The notes beneath the pieces were generated by a model. The model was not told where the DNA came from. It did no database searches and saw only the letters and a program-made list of their open reading frames with translations. 64,000 bases of DNA, taken from contig NW_003214659.1 of the NCBI RefSeq assembly GCF_000006405.1, forward strand, positions 50,622-114,621, written 5' to 3'. Source of the stretch: Perkinsus marinus ATCC 50983 (taxonomy: Eukaryota; Perkinsozoa; Perkinsida; Perkinsidae). Positions 42,004-52,300 of this stretch are shown here, piece by piece (positions within the stretch are counted from its first letter, which is position 1; each line of letters starts with the position of its first letter). A program made the translations under genes and the position numbers.

Positions 42004-43362
42004 ATGTCGGTCCTCATCACTGCAATGGCTGGGATTCTGTTGCTCGCCTTGGGGGTGCAAGTTGGCATGTGGCTTGCGCCATCTACCCAACGTCGAGGCT
42101 CTCTGCAGTCGTTCCTCCGATTTGGAGAGCATTCAAAGGTTAATCGACCGTTGGTGGAATCCACAAGCGAGAATGGAACTACCCCACTTTGGGATACCAT
42201 TGGCAGTGAAGCATACTGGAAGACTCCTCAAGGTCAGGCTCACCTCAAGGACGAGGTCAAGAGAGCTGCTGCTGATGTTGACTCCGTCATGGAGGCGTTG
42301 AACACTGTGACAGCGAGCCCGAACATTGTGCGAGCTGTAATGATCTGTTTACCTAGCGATGGTGGCGATAAACGGAATCGCGAACTGAGAGCCCTCTACC
42401 TCTCCTGGCTTCTGGCTTTGTCCGAAGAACCTCCTCACTTGCGCACAGATCTCGTCATCTTCACCGACGATCAGGCGGCTGATCTCGCCGCCGGCCTCGG
42501 CTGCGTGAGAGATGTCCGACATGACTTCTCAACGCCATCGCGGTGTGTTATCGCCCCTTACACGCCTCTCGAACATCGGACTCGGTCACCTTCCCAACCA
42601 GAGGACCCTCTTGTTCGGTATTCTGGCTACATGAATAGCATTCTCAGCTTCGCTGAATACGATGGTTATGCCTACGATTTAGTTCTTCGCACTGATACTG
42701 ACGTTTTCGTGATGCCGGGTTTCTACAACTGGACACTACCGAGTGACGTCAACATCATTGTGGGTCTAGGCGGATATAGTGTAGAGAATAATGATGCCCA
42801 CTTATTATATGTATCCAAGACACTCGGATTGCGAAATGAATTCAATCACCGCAATGTGGGCAGTACCTGGTTTGGTAAACTCACGCTCGCTCGAGCCGCC
42901 GCCCGTTTGAGTGTGGCTGCCGCACGATGGCTTATTGCGGAGGAATACTCGGAATACGAGAAGTGCTGTGCAGGCATTCTTGGATGGCCTCATTGGCATT
43001 GGGGCGTTGTCACTATGTACAGTGGACATCTAGCGCTCAATCATATAGCGCCTTTCGCCAAATCAGGAGATGGGCACGGCAATCTGGATGTCGGGGCGGC
43101 TAGTTCCGACCTAGTGTCGGATCCTATGGTCAAACATGTTCACTGCTGGCACTCAAACGATCGCTTTTCCAAGTTTGAACATGAGAATGGGGCGTACGAT
43201 AGCTACGACCTCACGCCATATATGGAAATGGCTGTTATCAAGGATTTCGCTTTAGTTGTGGCAGTTACTAGTCTGAGGCTTACTCAAACTGAGTTCAAAG
43301 ATTTTTCCTCAAACCCTGGGACTTTACGTAACAGGTCGAGTTGGCTGCGACTCCTTCCTTAA
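42004..43362 (+). CDS. Type II membrane protein, glycosyltransferase-like with DXD motif
   Basis: Intron-free frame of 452 codons. An N-terminal signal anchor (ITAMAGILLLALGVQVGMWL) precedes a lumenal domain. VRAVMICLPSDGG, LVIFTDDQA and YDLVLRTDTDVFVMPGF are typical of nucleotide-sugar transferases, where the DXD coordinates metal and sugar nucleotide. NHRNVGSTWFGK and GWPHWHWGVVTMYSGHLALN form further conserved-looking blocks. It resembles uncharacterised protist proteins of this type. Golgi location is inferred. The last 40 residues may include a read-through intron. Confidence 0.6.
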   Translation: MSVLITAMAGILLLALGVQVGMWLAPSTQRRGSLQSFLRFGEHSKVNRPLVESTSENGTTPLWDTIGSEAYWKTPQGQAHLKDEVKRAAADVDSVMEALNTVTASPNIVRAVMICLPSDGGDKRNRELRALYLSWLLALSEEPPHLRTDLVIFTDDQAADLAAGLGCVRDVRHDFSTPSRCVIAPYTPLEHRTRSPSQPEDPLVRYSGYMNSILSFAEYDGYAYDLVLRTDTDVFVMPGFYNWTLPSDVNIIVGLGGYSVENNDAHLLYVSKTLGLRNEFNHRNVGSTWFGKLTLARAAARLSVAAARWLIAEEYSEYEKCCAGILGWPHWHWGVVTMYSGHLALNHIAPFAKSGDGHGNLDVGAASSDLVSDPMVKHVHCWHSNDRFSKFEHENGAYDSYDLTPYMEMAVIKDFALVVAVTSLRLTQTEFKDFSSNPGTLRNRSSWLRLLP

Positions 43363-44231
43363 CATTGACAGTAACATTCCATCGGTCTTTGCGCACTCGA
43401 TTTTCACTTAGTCTTAAATCTTACCGTCGGCTCATCATTGTACAGATTGGTTTTTTTCCGGAGACCACGGAACTTGAACTCCTGTTTTGTTGAAGTAGGG
43501 GAGGATCTGTTTGTCAACCGGAAGACTCATCCTGCTGAGGTATATCGGTGTCTAATACTCCTCATCTGCTAGTCGACTTTGTGAGCTTTTAGCAGATGAA
43601 TCGCCTTAGGACTTGGAAGACCACATGATGGATCTCGTCGGTCTCCAAAACATGATGGTTTGAGTCGATTCGGGTCGGAGTGGGTCCAATCGGAAAAATC
43701 GATCGAGTGTGTCCACAACACCGCCCTTGCCCTGAAGTCGCCAGTTCAGTGTATACTTAGCAAGCTCGACTGCTGCTTTAACATGAATATCGGTTCGGGC
43801 CCCGACCTGGTAACAGCCAACACCAAGGCGGGTTCCGAGGGAACTGTTCCGAGGAGCCCTACACGTTCTCGACGATCTCCCTCGCGGGGGAGATCTACAA
43901 TGGAGGTGAAATATCATCAGTTCTGAAAGCTCATCCTGAGTCACTCGAAAATACAAAAAGGGCACACTGTGTGAGCGATGGATAATCGCAGAAGCAGAAG
44001 CAGACGACCTCTGACACGACAAGGCGAATAATCATCCTCAAGCGCTCATTAATAATACCCTCCGTTCCAACCGTCTTGAGCAGGTCCCTATGACTTCTCG
44101 AGAGGATGTGGACATGACATTGTTCGACCAACATTGGACTTCGCGCCTGCAGCATAGACCGTATACTAGAAAGAAAGAGACTGGCGCATGGGTCGGAGGT
44201 TAGCCTTCGTACATCTACACACAAGACCAAT
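43363..44231. other. No clear gene; possible 5' exons of the next gene
   Basis: Frames on both strands lack motifs. A plus-strand stretch near 44090-44200 could be an upstream exon of the glycine-zipper gene, but the splice could not be fixed. Confidence 0.35.
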
Positions 44232-44664
44232 ATGATACTCTCAGGAGCCTTCCTTGGTCTTCTGGCACTACCATTCGGCCCTATAGGGATGGTTGTCCTC
44301 GGTGCTCTAGGTGCCGGCATTGGTACCTTGATCGGTCTAGTGTTGGACAAACGAGAAGTGATGACCATAGTTTTCCTGTCTGGCCCTGCATATCAATCTC
44401 AATTCCATCTCAGCAAAGGACCGGCCGTCTGTTAGCATCTCGGGAACATCGCCGACTCAAGTACCTTATACGATACGCTTCAGACCGGTTCTCACACAGC
44501 GAAGATCCAGCAGGTTTTCTCGAGAGTGTAAGATTATCGAGGCTACGTTGGAGAAGGGGTATCCCAACATTCAGGTTATCACTGAGTTCAAGCCCGTCGC
44601 AGAGATCGGAACAATATCTAACGCAGCCAAGAAGGAACTGGTGAGACTCTTTGTGACACGCTAG
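44232..44664 (+). CDS. Small glycine-zipper membrane protein
   Basis: Three exons, 44232-44357, 44414-44527 and 44575-44664 (109 residues), with phase-0 GT-AG introns of 56 and 47 nt. The N-terminus is a Gly/Ala-rich transmembrane hairpin (FGPIGMVVLGALGAGIGTLI), then a basic helix (SREHRRLKYLIRYASDRF) and VITEFKPVAEIGTISNAAKK. The glycine-zipper pattern suggests oligomeric membrane insertion. Start may be further upstream through another exon. Confidence 0.5.
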
Positions 44665-44989
44665 AACCTTGTGGGTGCAATCACAGCCAGCAGTTCCCAA
44701 GATATGCCTTAGCACAATCAGTTGCGCAGTAGTACGAGAAGAGGAGTTATTGTCGGTCTGATTTAATGAACTCTAATTTCAACGAATTGTGGTACTCCAA
44801 CTTGTTGATGCTAAGATCTAACCAGTTGATCTAAGATATGGCATTGCAGGACTGCGACTCCACCTAGAAGAGACTCTAGTGAGTATTCAGTGGCAGTTTG
44901 CCCCTGGAAATTAACGATGGCACACTTGACCCCAAACAAGGCCCGTCTTATTCGCAGCGGAATCGATACTCCCGAATGGACCTGTACCG

Positions 44990-45535
44990 ACGAAAGCGAT
45001 TGTACTGAGGCATATCTTTGAGTACCGGTGGCATAGCCGCCCCGGCTGACGAAATTGACTGTACTGTGGCATATCTTTGAATAGCGGTGGCATAGCCGCC
45101 CCGGCCGACAAAATTGGCTGTACTGAGGCATATCTTTGAGTACTGGTGGCATGGCCGCCCCGGCGGACGAAATTGACTGTACTGAGGCATATCTTTGAGT
45201 ACTGGTGGCATAGCCGCCCCGGCTGACGAAATTGACTGTACTGAGGCATATCTTTGAATACCGGTGGCATGGCCGCCCCGGCTGACGAAATTGACTGTAC
45301 TGAGGCATATCTTTGAGTACTGGTGGCATGGCCGCCCCGGCTGACGAAATTGACTGTACTGAGGCATATCTTTGAGTACTGGTGGCATAGCCGCCCCGGC
45401 TGACGAAATTGACTGTACTGAGGCATATCTTTGAGTACTGGTGACACAGCCGCCCCGGCCGACAAAATTGGCTGTATTGAGGCATATCTTAGTGCACTAG
45501 TGGCATAGCCGCCCCCGGTCGAATGAATTGATCTT
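44990..45535. repeat. 59-bp tandem satellite, about 9 copies
   Basis: Units start at 45002, 45061, 45120, 45179, 45238, 45297, 45356, 45415 and 45474. About 39 bp of each unit aligns with the 41-bp unit at 0.5 kb (ggcatagccgccccggctga versus ggcatagccaccccgcctga); the other 20 bp (gcatatctttgagtactggt) is extra. The minus strand is open in all frames across the array, so long frames there are an artefact. Confidence 0.95.
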
Positions 45536-45808
45536 ACTAGGAGCTAGGATTTACATCATTTAGAGGCCTATTAGCTCTTAGTATGTTCATACATACGGAG
45601 GCGCTCCCTCGCTCCTCCCCATTAGACACTCCTTTGCTGCTTCCTCTGTCGTGATGATGTCCATCGATGTCTATGGATATATGTGGAGGACTTCTTGCAA
45701 GTGATAACATGTGCATGGGCCGCTTGAGAATCATGATAGAACTGGCGAACCTTATCAAGCATTGACTTCCTACACATCTGCGTGGACATACTGGGAACTC
45801 TGGTGGCG

Positions 45809-47874
45809 ATGGACGAGGCATTGTCGTCAAAGCCGCATTTCGAAGTGGTGAAACGAATGAAGGCTTTCATTGAGCATCCCAATATTAAGGTGACGATTTT
45901 TTTGCTGAGATACTCAGTTAAACTAGGCCAGTTCATCATATTTGTACCACCTCAGCCCATATACGAGCACTCTCAGTGGCACCCACCACCTGCGACACAG
46001 AAAGTCATCGAGAGCCTCGTGTAGGTCACTCCAGTCATACATGCATTGTTGGCGTACTACAGATATAAGGATGCTCTGGAACGAGAAAGACGAGAGCCAG
46101 AGCGGGGCAGTCTCCATGAGGCGGTAGAGAAAGCTAAGGGAGCCGCCGATCATGACTACCTTCAGTTACGCAAGGCAACATCACAGATGAGCAGACCGTG
46201 GAGAAGGGCGTCGGATGCTCTCTCAATTGGAGGTTCCCTATCGAGCTACCGTGGGTCAAATATACTCTCATTCTCAGTCGAAAACGGTGAAGTCGATACA
46301 CCCTACGTGTCGCCGGCCTCCAGCTCTAGGTCGGTCCTGCAGTCAACCCCTGGGGCCTTTCCTATGCGTTTCAGAGGTCGAAATCTCGATGACATCCACG
46401 GGACTGTTCGGGGAGCGAATCTGCCTGTACGACGCTCAGGCCACATATCGTACTCGTCATGTAGGTCCTGTCGACAGGAGCAACCAATGAGGGAGACAAT
46501 GCACCAGAAAGGATTTGCCTTTCCGCAGTACACAGTAGCAGCGCCTGCTCGATTTACTCTCGGGACCTCTGCCGCTCGCTACTTCACCACATTCATATCA
46601 GGCGAATCGGGAAGTCTTTTTCGAGTGCTTTGACGATTTCCTCAACTTCGACATTGAGCTCAAGCATAAGCTACCCATAGGCTTGGTGACACTGGTCGTG
46701 TCAGCTAGTCTCACCGTTCAATGCAGGGAGAGTTTCGATTCCTTGAAGAAAAGGAGAGAGAGTCTTGTGGCGGCTGGGATGTCTGCATCGATAAGGCGAA
46801 AATCAAGGCAGGTGTTGCTGCAGTGCTCTGGAAAAGTTGGCCTCACTCAGGTGGTCAAGCTTAAGTCTGACGGATCGCCATCAGTGCTCGTTCGAGCCTG
46901 GGCTACCGTGACGAACACTCCAGCTGAGCTCGTACTCTACCATATTCATGACTTCAAGTGACAGTAACAGCACGCTCTTCCGTTCTGAGAGTCTTCCCAG
47001 GAGGCGCGTCGAGTGGGACAAAACTTTCAGTGAGATGAGATTGTTGAAACCATCCAGAAGCGATGAATTCTCCGACACTCTCTACTGCGTCCTGCGGGTT
47101 CGTCCTCATTCCTTGCATCCCTCTGTTAGAGTCGCTTTCAGGCCCCATTCGGTGTGCAGCCAAGGGACTTCTTACAGTATCGTCGCATGATCGTCGATCC
47201 CTCCAAAACCAACCTAGACGGCAAGCGTTTCTTGATTCTCATGCGCAGTGCATCTCGCGCAGAGCTGCCAGAAGTACAGAAAATACCTCGGCCGAACGCG
47301 GTAAAGCCTTGACCAGGTCGCTCAGTACATCAGAGCCGAGACTGTTATTTCGGGCTACATAATCGAGCAGGCCGCAGGTTGCAATGACACGTCACTTTTC
47401 ATACTGTCTCAGACGGACATCAAAGGCCTGATACCAAAGTGGATCGTCAATACTGCTGCCGGCCGTGTTCCTGTCCAATGGTAAGCACCTCCGATATCAG
47501 GGCAGAGTGTTGACAGTGTCAACTTGACACATCAAGTTTCTCATGACGTACAAGTGTAGCAGCAATGCGTCTGTTATGCTGCTACGTATGTAATTTTCTG
47601 CCGTTGTCGTGTGCTATCATCTTGACTGGATCCATTGTTGGTTAAATGGTGCTCGCGTACCCCTTCACTCGACGGATCTAGATGCTCCTATTCGATTTCG
47701 TTCAAGAACTGAGTCAATGTCCTAGTGCGCTGATTGTGTCTCAGGGTCGAGAGTCTCGAGGAGGCATGCCGGAAGTACCGTTCACAACACACTGACTATG
47801 CCCGCTTAATGGAGATCTACTTAGCTCAGCATGTGCCCTCGATCTCTCGACATGTGGAGACAACGAGCCTATGA
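45809..47874 (+). CDS. START-domain (lipid-binding) protein
   Basis: Begins at ATG 45809 (MDEALSSKPHFEVVKRMKAF). Solved joins: ...HPNIK to WHPPPATQKVIESLV to YKDALERERREPERG; later YHIHDFK to RRVEWDKTFSEMRLL; CVLR to APFGVQPRDFLQYRR; PRPNA to YIRAETVISGYII; VPVQW to VESLEEACRKYRSQ, stop at 47872-47874. The START signature is clear: RVEWDKTF, VQPRDFLQYRRM, KRFLILMRSAS, and DIKGLIPKWIVNTAAGRVP. START domains bind lipids or sterols. The last intron (47481-47744, 264 nt) is long and contains scar 17; another intron seems to be only 25 nt (about 47303-47327). Confidence 0.8.
47509..47530. repeat. 14-bp palindromic scar 17, W = GTTGACAC
   Basis: 47509-47515 W1-7, 47516-47523 reverse complement, 47524-47530 W2-8. 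Perfect, and the only scar found outside 4.2-11.0 kb. It lies in the last intron of the START gene. Confidence 0.95.
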
Positions 47875-48220
47875 TATGTTATTGTCATGGTGAGATCCTC
47901 TCTAACCCTGCATTGTGTCGCGTCATCAGTTGAGCACTCTAGTGCTATCCAGTTGATACGACGAAGCGATTGTTCAATCAATTGTAGCAAGCGGTTTCAG
48001 TGCTCTGTTTATATATCCGGCCGCCGCAACTTAATGAACAAGAACTCGAGATGAAATAATATTAATGAAAGTCAAATAAACATTATCTCCCATCTTTAAG
48101 ATAGGATCGAGCGATAACAGGCCTCAAAGAGCTAATTTCGACGCGCAATAGGAAGCCTCCTTGATACGAAAGGCGACGACAGCGAAAATGATCAGAGACA
48201 CCAGTAGTCTACTAATCGAG

Positions 48221-48499
48221 TCATCGAGCATATAATTGTACAATGACTGTGATACCCACGATCACAAGCAGGGCTGTGATGAGGGCTGCCCAGAAGGCGA
48301 TACACCGAGATCGTCCACGCGATCCACTTCCATCAGCTTGCGTGAGAAATGCAAAACGCTGCCCTCGTCGCTGCAGGTATATCTGTTCATCGTCTATATC
48401 GTGTAAGGCTGGGCTCTTGGTACCAAGCACTCTTGGCGGTGGTATCGGCGGACGCTGAGGGGTGTTCACCCGTGGATCCTCTGGAGCTTTGGAAGCCAT
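48221..48499 (-). CDS. Small tail-anchored membrane protein
   Basis: I choose the ATG at 48497-48499 (MASKAPEDPRVNTPQRPPIP), 92 residues. The N-terminus is Pro-rich (PQRPPIPPPR), and the C-terminus a single hydrophobic helix (AFWAALITALLVIVGITVIV) with a short QLYAR tail, the layout of a tail-anchored SNARE-like or adaptor protein, although no SNARE motif is seen. Function unknown. Confidence 0.5.
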   Translation of the reverse strand: MASKAPEDPRVNTPQRPPIPPPRVLGTKSPALHDIDDEQIYLQRRGQRFAFLTQADGSGSRGRSRCIAFWAALITALLVIVGITVIVQLYAR

Positions 48500-48599
48500 T
48501 ACGAAGGGTGGCAAGAGAGCTAACCGCAATAGTAAGCCTCATCCGAACTCGAAGAGAACAATGATCATGGTGAAAACGTGCATAAATTCATCAGCAAAT

Positions 48600-49312
48600 C
48601 TAGTCGCCAGGAGGAGGATAATCGACCCCGGCCTGAGAGTTGGTGGTCTCCATATCTGTGTCGGAAGGGGAGCCCTCGCTCGGCTCAGCACGGCTGGATT
48701 CTATCGTAGTCACGCTCGGGTATCGATCGTAGAGTTCAAGTAAGACTCCGACAGCTTCCTGCGCTAGGCATCTCTTCAAAGTCGCCGCCGGTCCCATCCG
48801 GACACGCTGCCTCTCCGTCCACCTGAAATTCGATCTCACTTCGGCGGAGCGGAGCAGTAATGATGTCACATTTTGAAAAGCTCAGTGGCGTTCTCCCGAG
48901 TAGTTCGACGTGTGGTAGCGGTCCCGGCAAGATCTCGCTCGGCCAACATATGCATAGCCAGAGGAATAACAGTGGTTTGACATTCCTTATTCGACACTCT
49001 AAGATTCCCCTCCAGACACCGTAGCGCCTCAACGACCTCGGACTCTTTTGGCTGCTGAGGTTCCGTCCAGGCCGCTGCCGCCACTGCACTCTGCAAGCGG
49101 GAGACCGAGCTAAGGTCCTCTAACGTGAGCTGATCCTGTTGTGAACTAAACAGTAATGTACTAGGCTCGCCGCCCTCAGTGGGGACGGCGGCCGCCTCGA
49201 CTCGTCTGGATGCTTCTACTTCTAGAGTGGCTCGACGGAAATCAGTACAAGACGACGGTGGCGGCAAGTCGGAGCTCTGAAAGCGGCCAATGATGACAGT
49301 GAACCATCCCAT
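48600..49312 (-). CDS. TFIIS-N-like helical-bundle protein
   Basis: Two exons, 48870-49312 and 48600-48832, separated by a 37-nt GT-AG intron, give 225 residues from ATG 49310-49312 (MGWFTVIIGRF). After a polar N-terminus comes EVVEALRCLEGNLRVSNKEC with PLAMHMLAERDLAG and RRTTRENATELFKMWTERQR, which resembles the four-helix TFIIS N-terminal/LEDGF-type bundle used in transcription-elongation contacts. The C-terminal part is acidic (SEGSPSDTDMETTNS). Assignment is by pattern only. Confidence 0.5.
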
Positions 49313-49324
49313 GGTGATCGATAA

Positions 49325-52300
49325 TTTTCAATCACGATTCGGGAGGCAAGTTGCCAGCCCAAGTCGAGCGATGATAGTCACAAAAAATTTCCCCACACTG
49401 AGCCGACACACCTCAACGTCCGCGCCATAGAGGGCCTCGGCAAGCTGTAGAGCTACGGCCATGACCATCCTAGGAGACGGCCGAGGGATAGGCAGCTGCT
49501 GCGGACTCGACTGTACGAGTAGTCTGTGGAGTGGTATTCGCTGACAGAATACGAAAGGGATGTCCTACGGGGAAGAGTCCAGGTCGTCCCAGAACTCTAT
49601 AATCTCCCGTCGACGTATCGGCTGAGGCCGGAGTTGCCTCGGAAGGTCTTCAACCGATCGAGCCGTGAAGACCACTGGGCGGCGGGAAGCCGCTATGAGC
49701 TGACCGAACAGAGAGCCGTAACTGACATGAAGCATGGGTATGAAACTCTTGTTGGCGAAATGTAAGGGGACCAAGAGGCTTCCCACCTGCGGTCATTGGC
49801 GACAATAGCATCAACGTCATCAACTAAGAGTAGCTGTAGGAGGCCGGTGTTCAACGGAGCATCTCCCTCAGGACTAGGCGAACACTTGCCGTCGGAGCTC
49901 GAAGCGACACTAGGCTGACTCCCTCGGAGATCGACGGAGCTGACCAGGTGGTGGACACACTAACAAGTAGGTAGGAGTGGATAAGCCAACACCTGCTCTT
50001 GATGGCTTCCTCAATCATAAGGCCGACTTGGACGGTGTGACCCGGTGGACAGGAGTCGACGGACAGCTCTACCACTGCTACGCCAGCCTGAGGGGAGCGG
50101 AAAATTTCGGCAACCCGAGAACCCCGTTCTGGATGTCGAGGAAGGAGTGCCCAGAATTGAACTCACGACCTTTCGAGTGCTAGTGTAACCACATTACCTC
50201 TCGAGCTGCAGCGTAGACTAAGCTGGTCTTGCCACAGCCGGTGCCGCCAGTGATAACAACACTGCATCCAAAAGGGGTGTAAGTCGGGCCGCTGACGACC
50301 CCCTCGGCATCAGAGGTATCTGACTGTCGCCGGCCCCGCTTGCCTCGACTCTTACTCGGAGGCTCGAAGACCAAAACCGAGCCGTCGCATCCATAACACA
50401 TTTCTGAGGACAGAGAGAGCAACCGGCTTAGTGCCAAGGTGGCCTACGACGCCTGAGACCCCGACTGCCATTGGTCCGTCCCTTGCTGCCTTTCTTCTGT
50501 ATCCAGCCGTCATCATCAGCCCTGAAGGGATACGTAATACGCAATCGAAAGGACGCAAGCATACTCGGGCGCTCCTGGGACTTTTGAACTCGTCGCGGCG
50601 GCTTCCTGAGAATAGGCACAGCAGAAGTCGCAGGTTCGAATCCCAGGGCCGACATCTCCATCATTACCCCAGCCTTCCGTAGGCGCTTCGATGCTGCCGC
50701 TGTAGCTACCGCAGTGGTGGCTGCCTCCATGCGACGACGATCCCGAGCAGTATCCGCTCGCTTTACCCACAGCTTGAGCCACTTGGCTAAGGCGTGCTTG
50801 TGGCGTGCGGAAGGGGGCAGGAGATGGTGCCGATTCCAATTCTTGTGATACTGTCTGCAGTCCTCGTGAGCATTCATCCGGTCTGAAGGGCATCCCATGT
50901 CGAGACCAGTACAGGACGATGATTAATAATGCCTGAGGGTATCCGGGCTGCCAGCCATTGATGCGTATCTTGGGGCTCGAGCGGGGCCGACCAGGCACGG
51001 GCGTCTCGAGGGACCATCATCGCCCCTACGGCCTCTTCGATATCATCACGTCGGACCTCGTCCCAGGAAGGGAGAGGGCCTATGCTCTTGCCCACTACCT
51101 GGCTGCTGGCGACCGTAGATGGCACCTGAAAGCTCAGCTGATGACGGTCGGGGTCCCTCTAGGATGACGTACTTCGGCCGAGGACCGGGAGAGCATCTCG
51201 GGGGCTTCCTCAGGGACGTGGCTGGGGCGGCTCGACCAGAGAGGGGTCATGGGAGGGTCGACTTGTTCGTGAGCAATGTAATTGATGGATCCACAGAAGG
51301 GGGATGGAGAGACTCCCTTGAGCTCTACAGGGACCTCCGACCGGCGGCTGGGCTGGGAGGACGCTAACATGATTCGGAGAATTTCAGCATTCCGAAAGTT
51401 CGACAAGATTCTGAGCATCGCGCCTACCACTGCTGCGTCCAGAAAAGATGCCGAATACAGGTCCTGTAGACTTCGATGAGCCCGCGACCTTCAATGGAGC
51501 CGCACTGTACTCAGTCAAGACCACCTTGGGCGGAGGAGGAGGAGGCAACACCGACTCAGCCTCAGAGGTAGAATACTCCGATTCCGACTCAGGTGATCGT
51601 CGAGGCCTATTCCGGGCCTTTGGCTTAGCTCGGGCCACCTAGAGAGGGTCTCTACTATCACTGCCGACTGGCCATGGCTCCCTGCCTGTTTCCGCCGTCG
51701 TGGAGGAGGAGGGGGTTCGTCATCCTCTTCTGAGGCGTCCTCAATGACGTACTTCACCTGGCCAACAGGGTCGTTGCTCAAACGATGGCTGCCCTGTTCC
51801 AGGCCGACCCGCGAGACACGCCTCTTCCGACCACCCCTGGTCTCCTCTACAGCGCCCTTCTCCTCTGCCAGCTTCTTCTCAGCTGCCATCCGCAAGCGTT
51901 CGCTCTTGGGCGCGAATATCGGGGCCAGTGGCTGAATGCGACGATCATATCGTCGAAGGCACTCGGAGGCCACCCTACGACAGTCTTCTTCTCCGGAGGC
52001 GGACTCTTCCCCATCGTTTCCCCTAAGAGTCCCCCTTCCTCCTCTATCACCGTTTCCTCAGTCGCCTCCGGTGACACCTCCGCCTCCCTCTCCTGTGTCA
52101 CCAGCTTCCTCTCCTCCTCTTCCGCGTCCTCCGTCGTGTTGGCTGTCTCTTTGGCTTTACCCTTCCCCTTCTCAGACGGCTGTAATGGCGACCTCCTACT
52201 TTCCACCTCCCATAGCAGTTACCTTCCGAGCCTTCCTCTCCTTCCGTGGTCTCTCACTGGTCTCAGTGACCTTAGCCGCCTCCAGCTCCGCCTCCCTCCT

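Noticed and set aside
44811-45485. 224-codon minus-strand frame
   Set aside because: It is the translation of the 59-bp satellite, and two other frames are open over the same bases.
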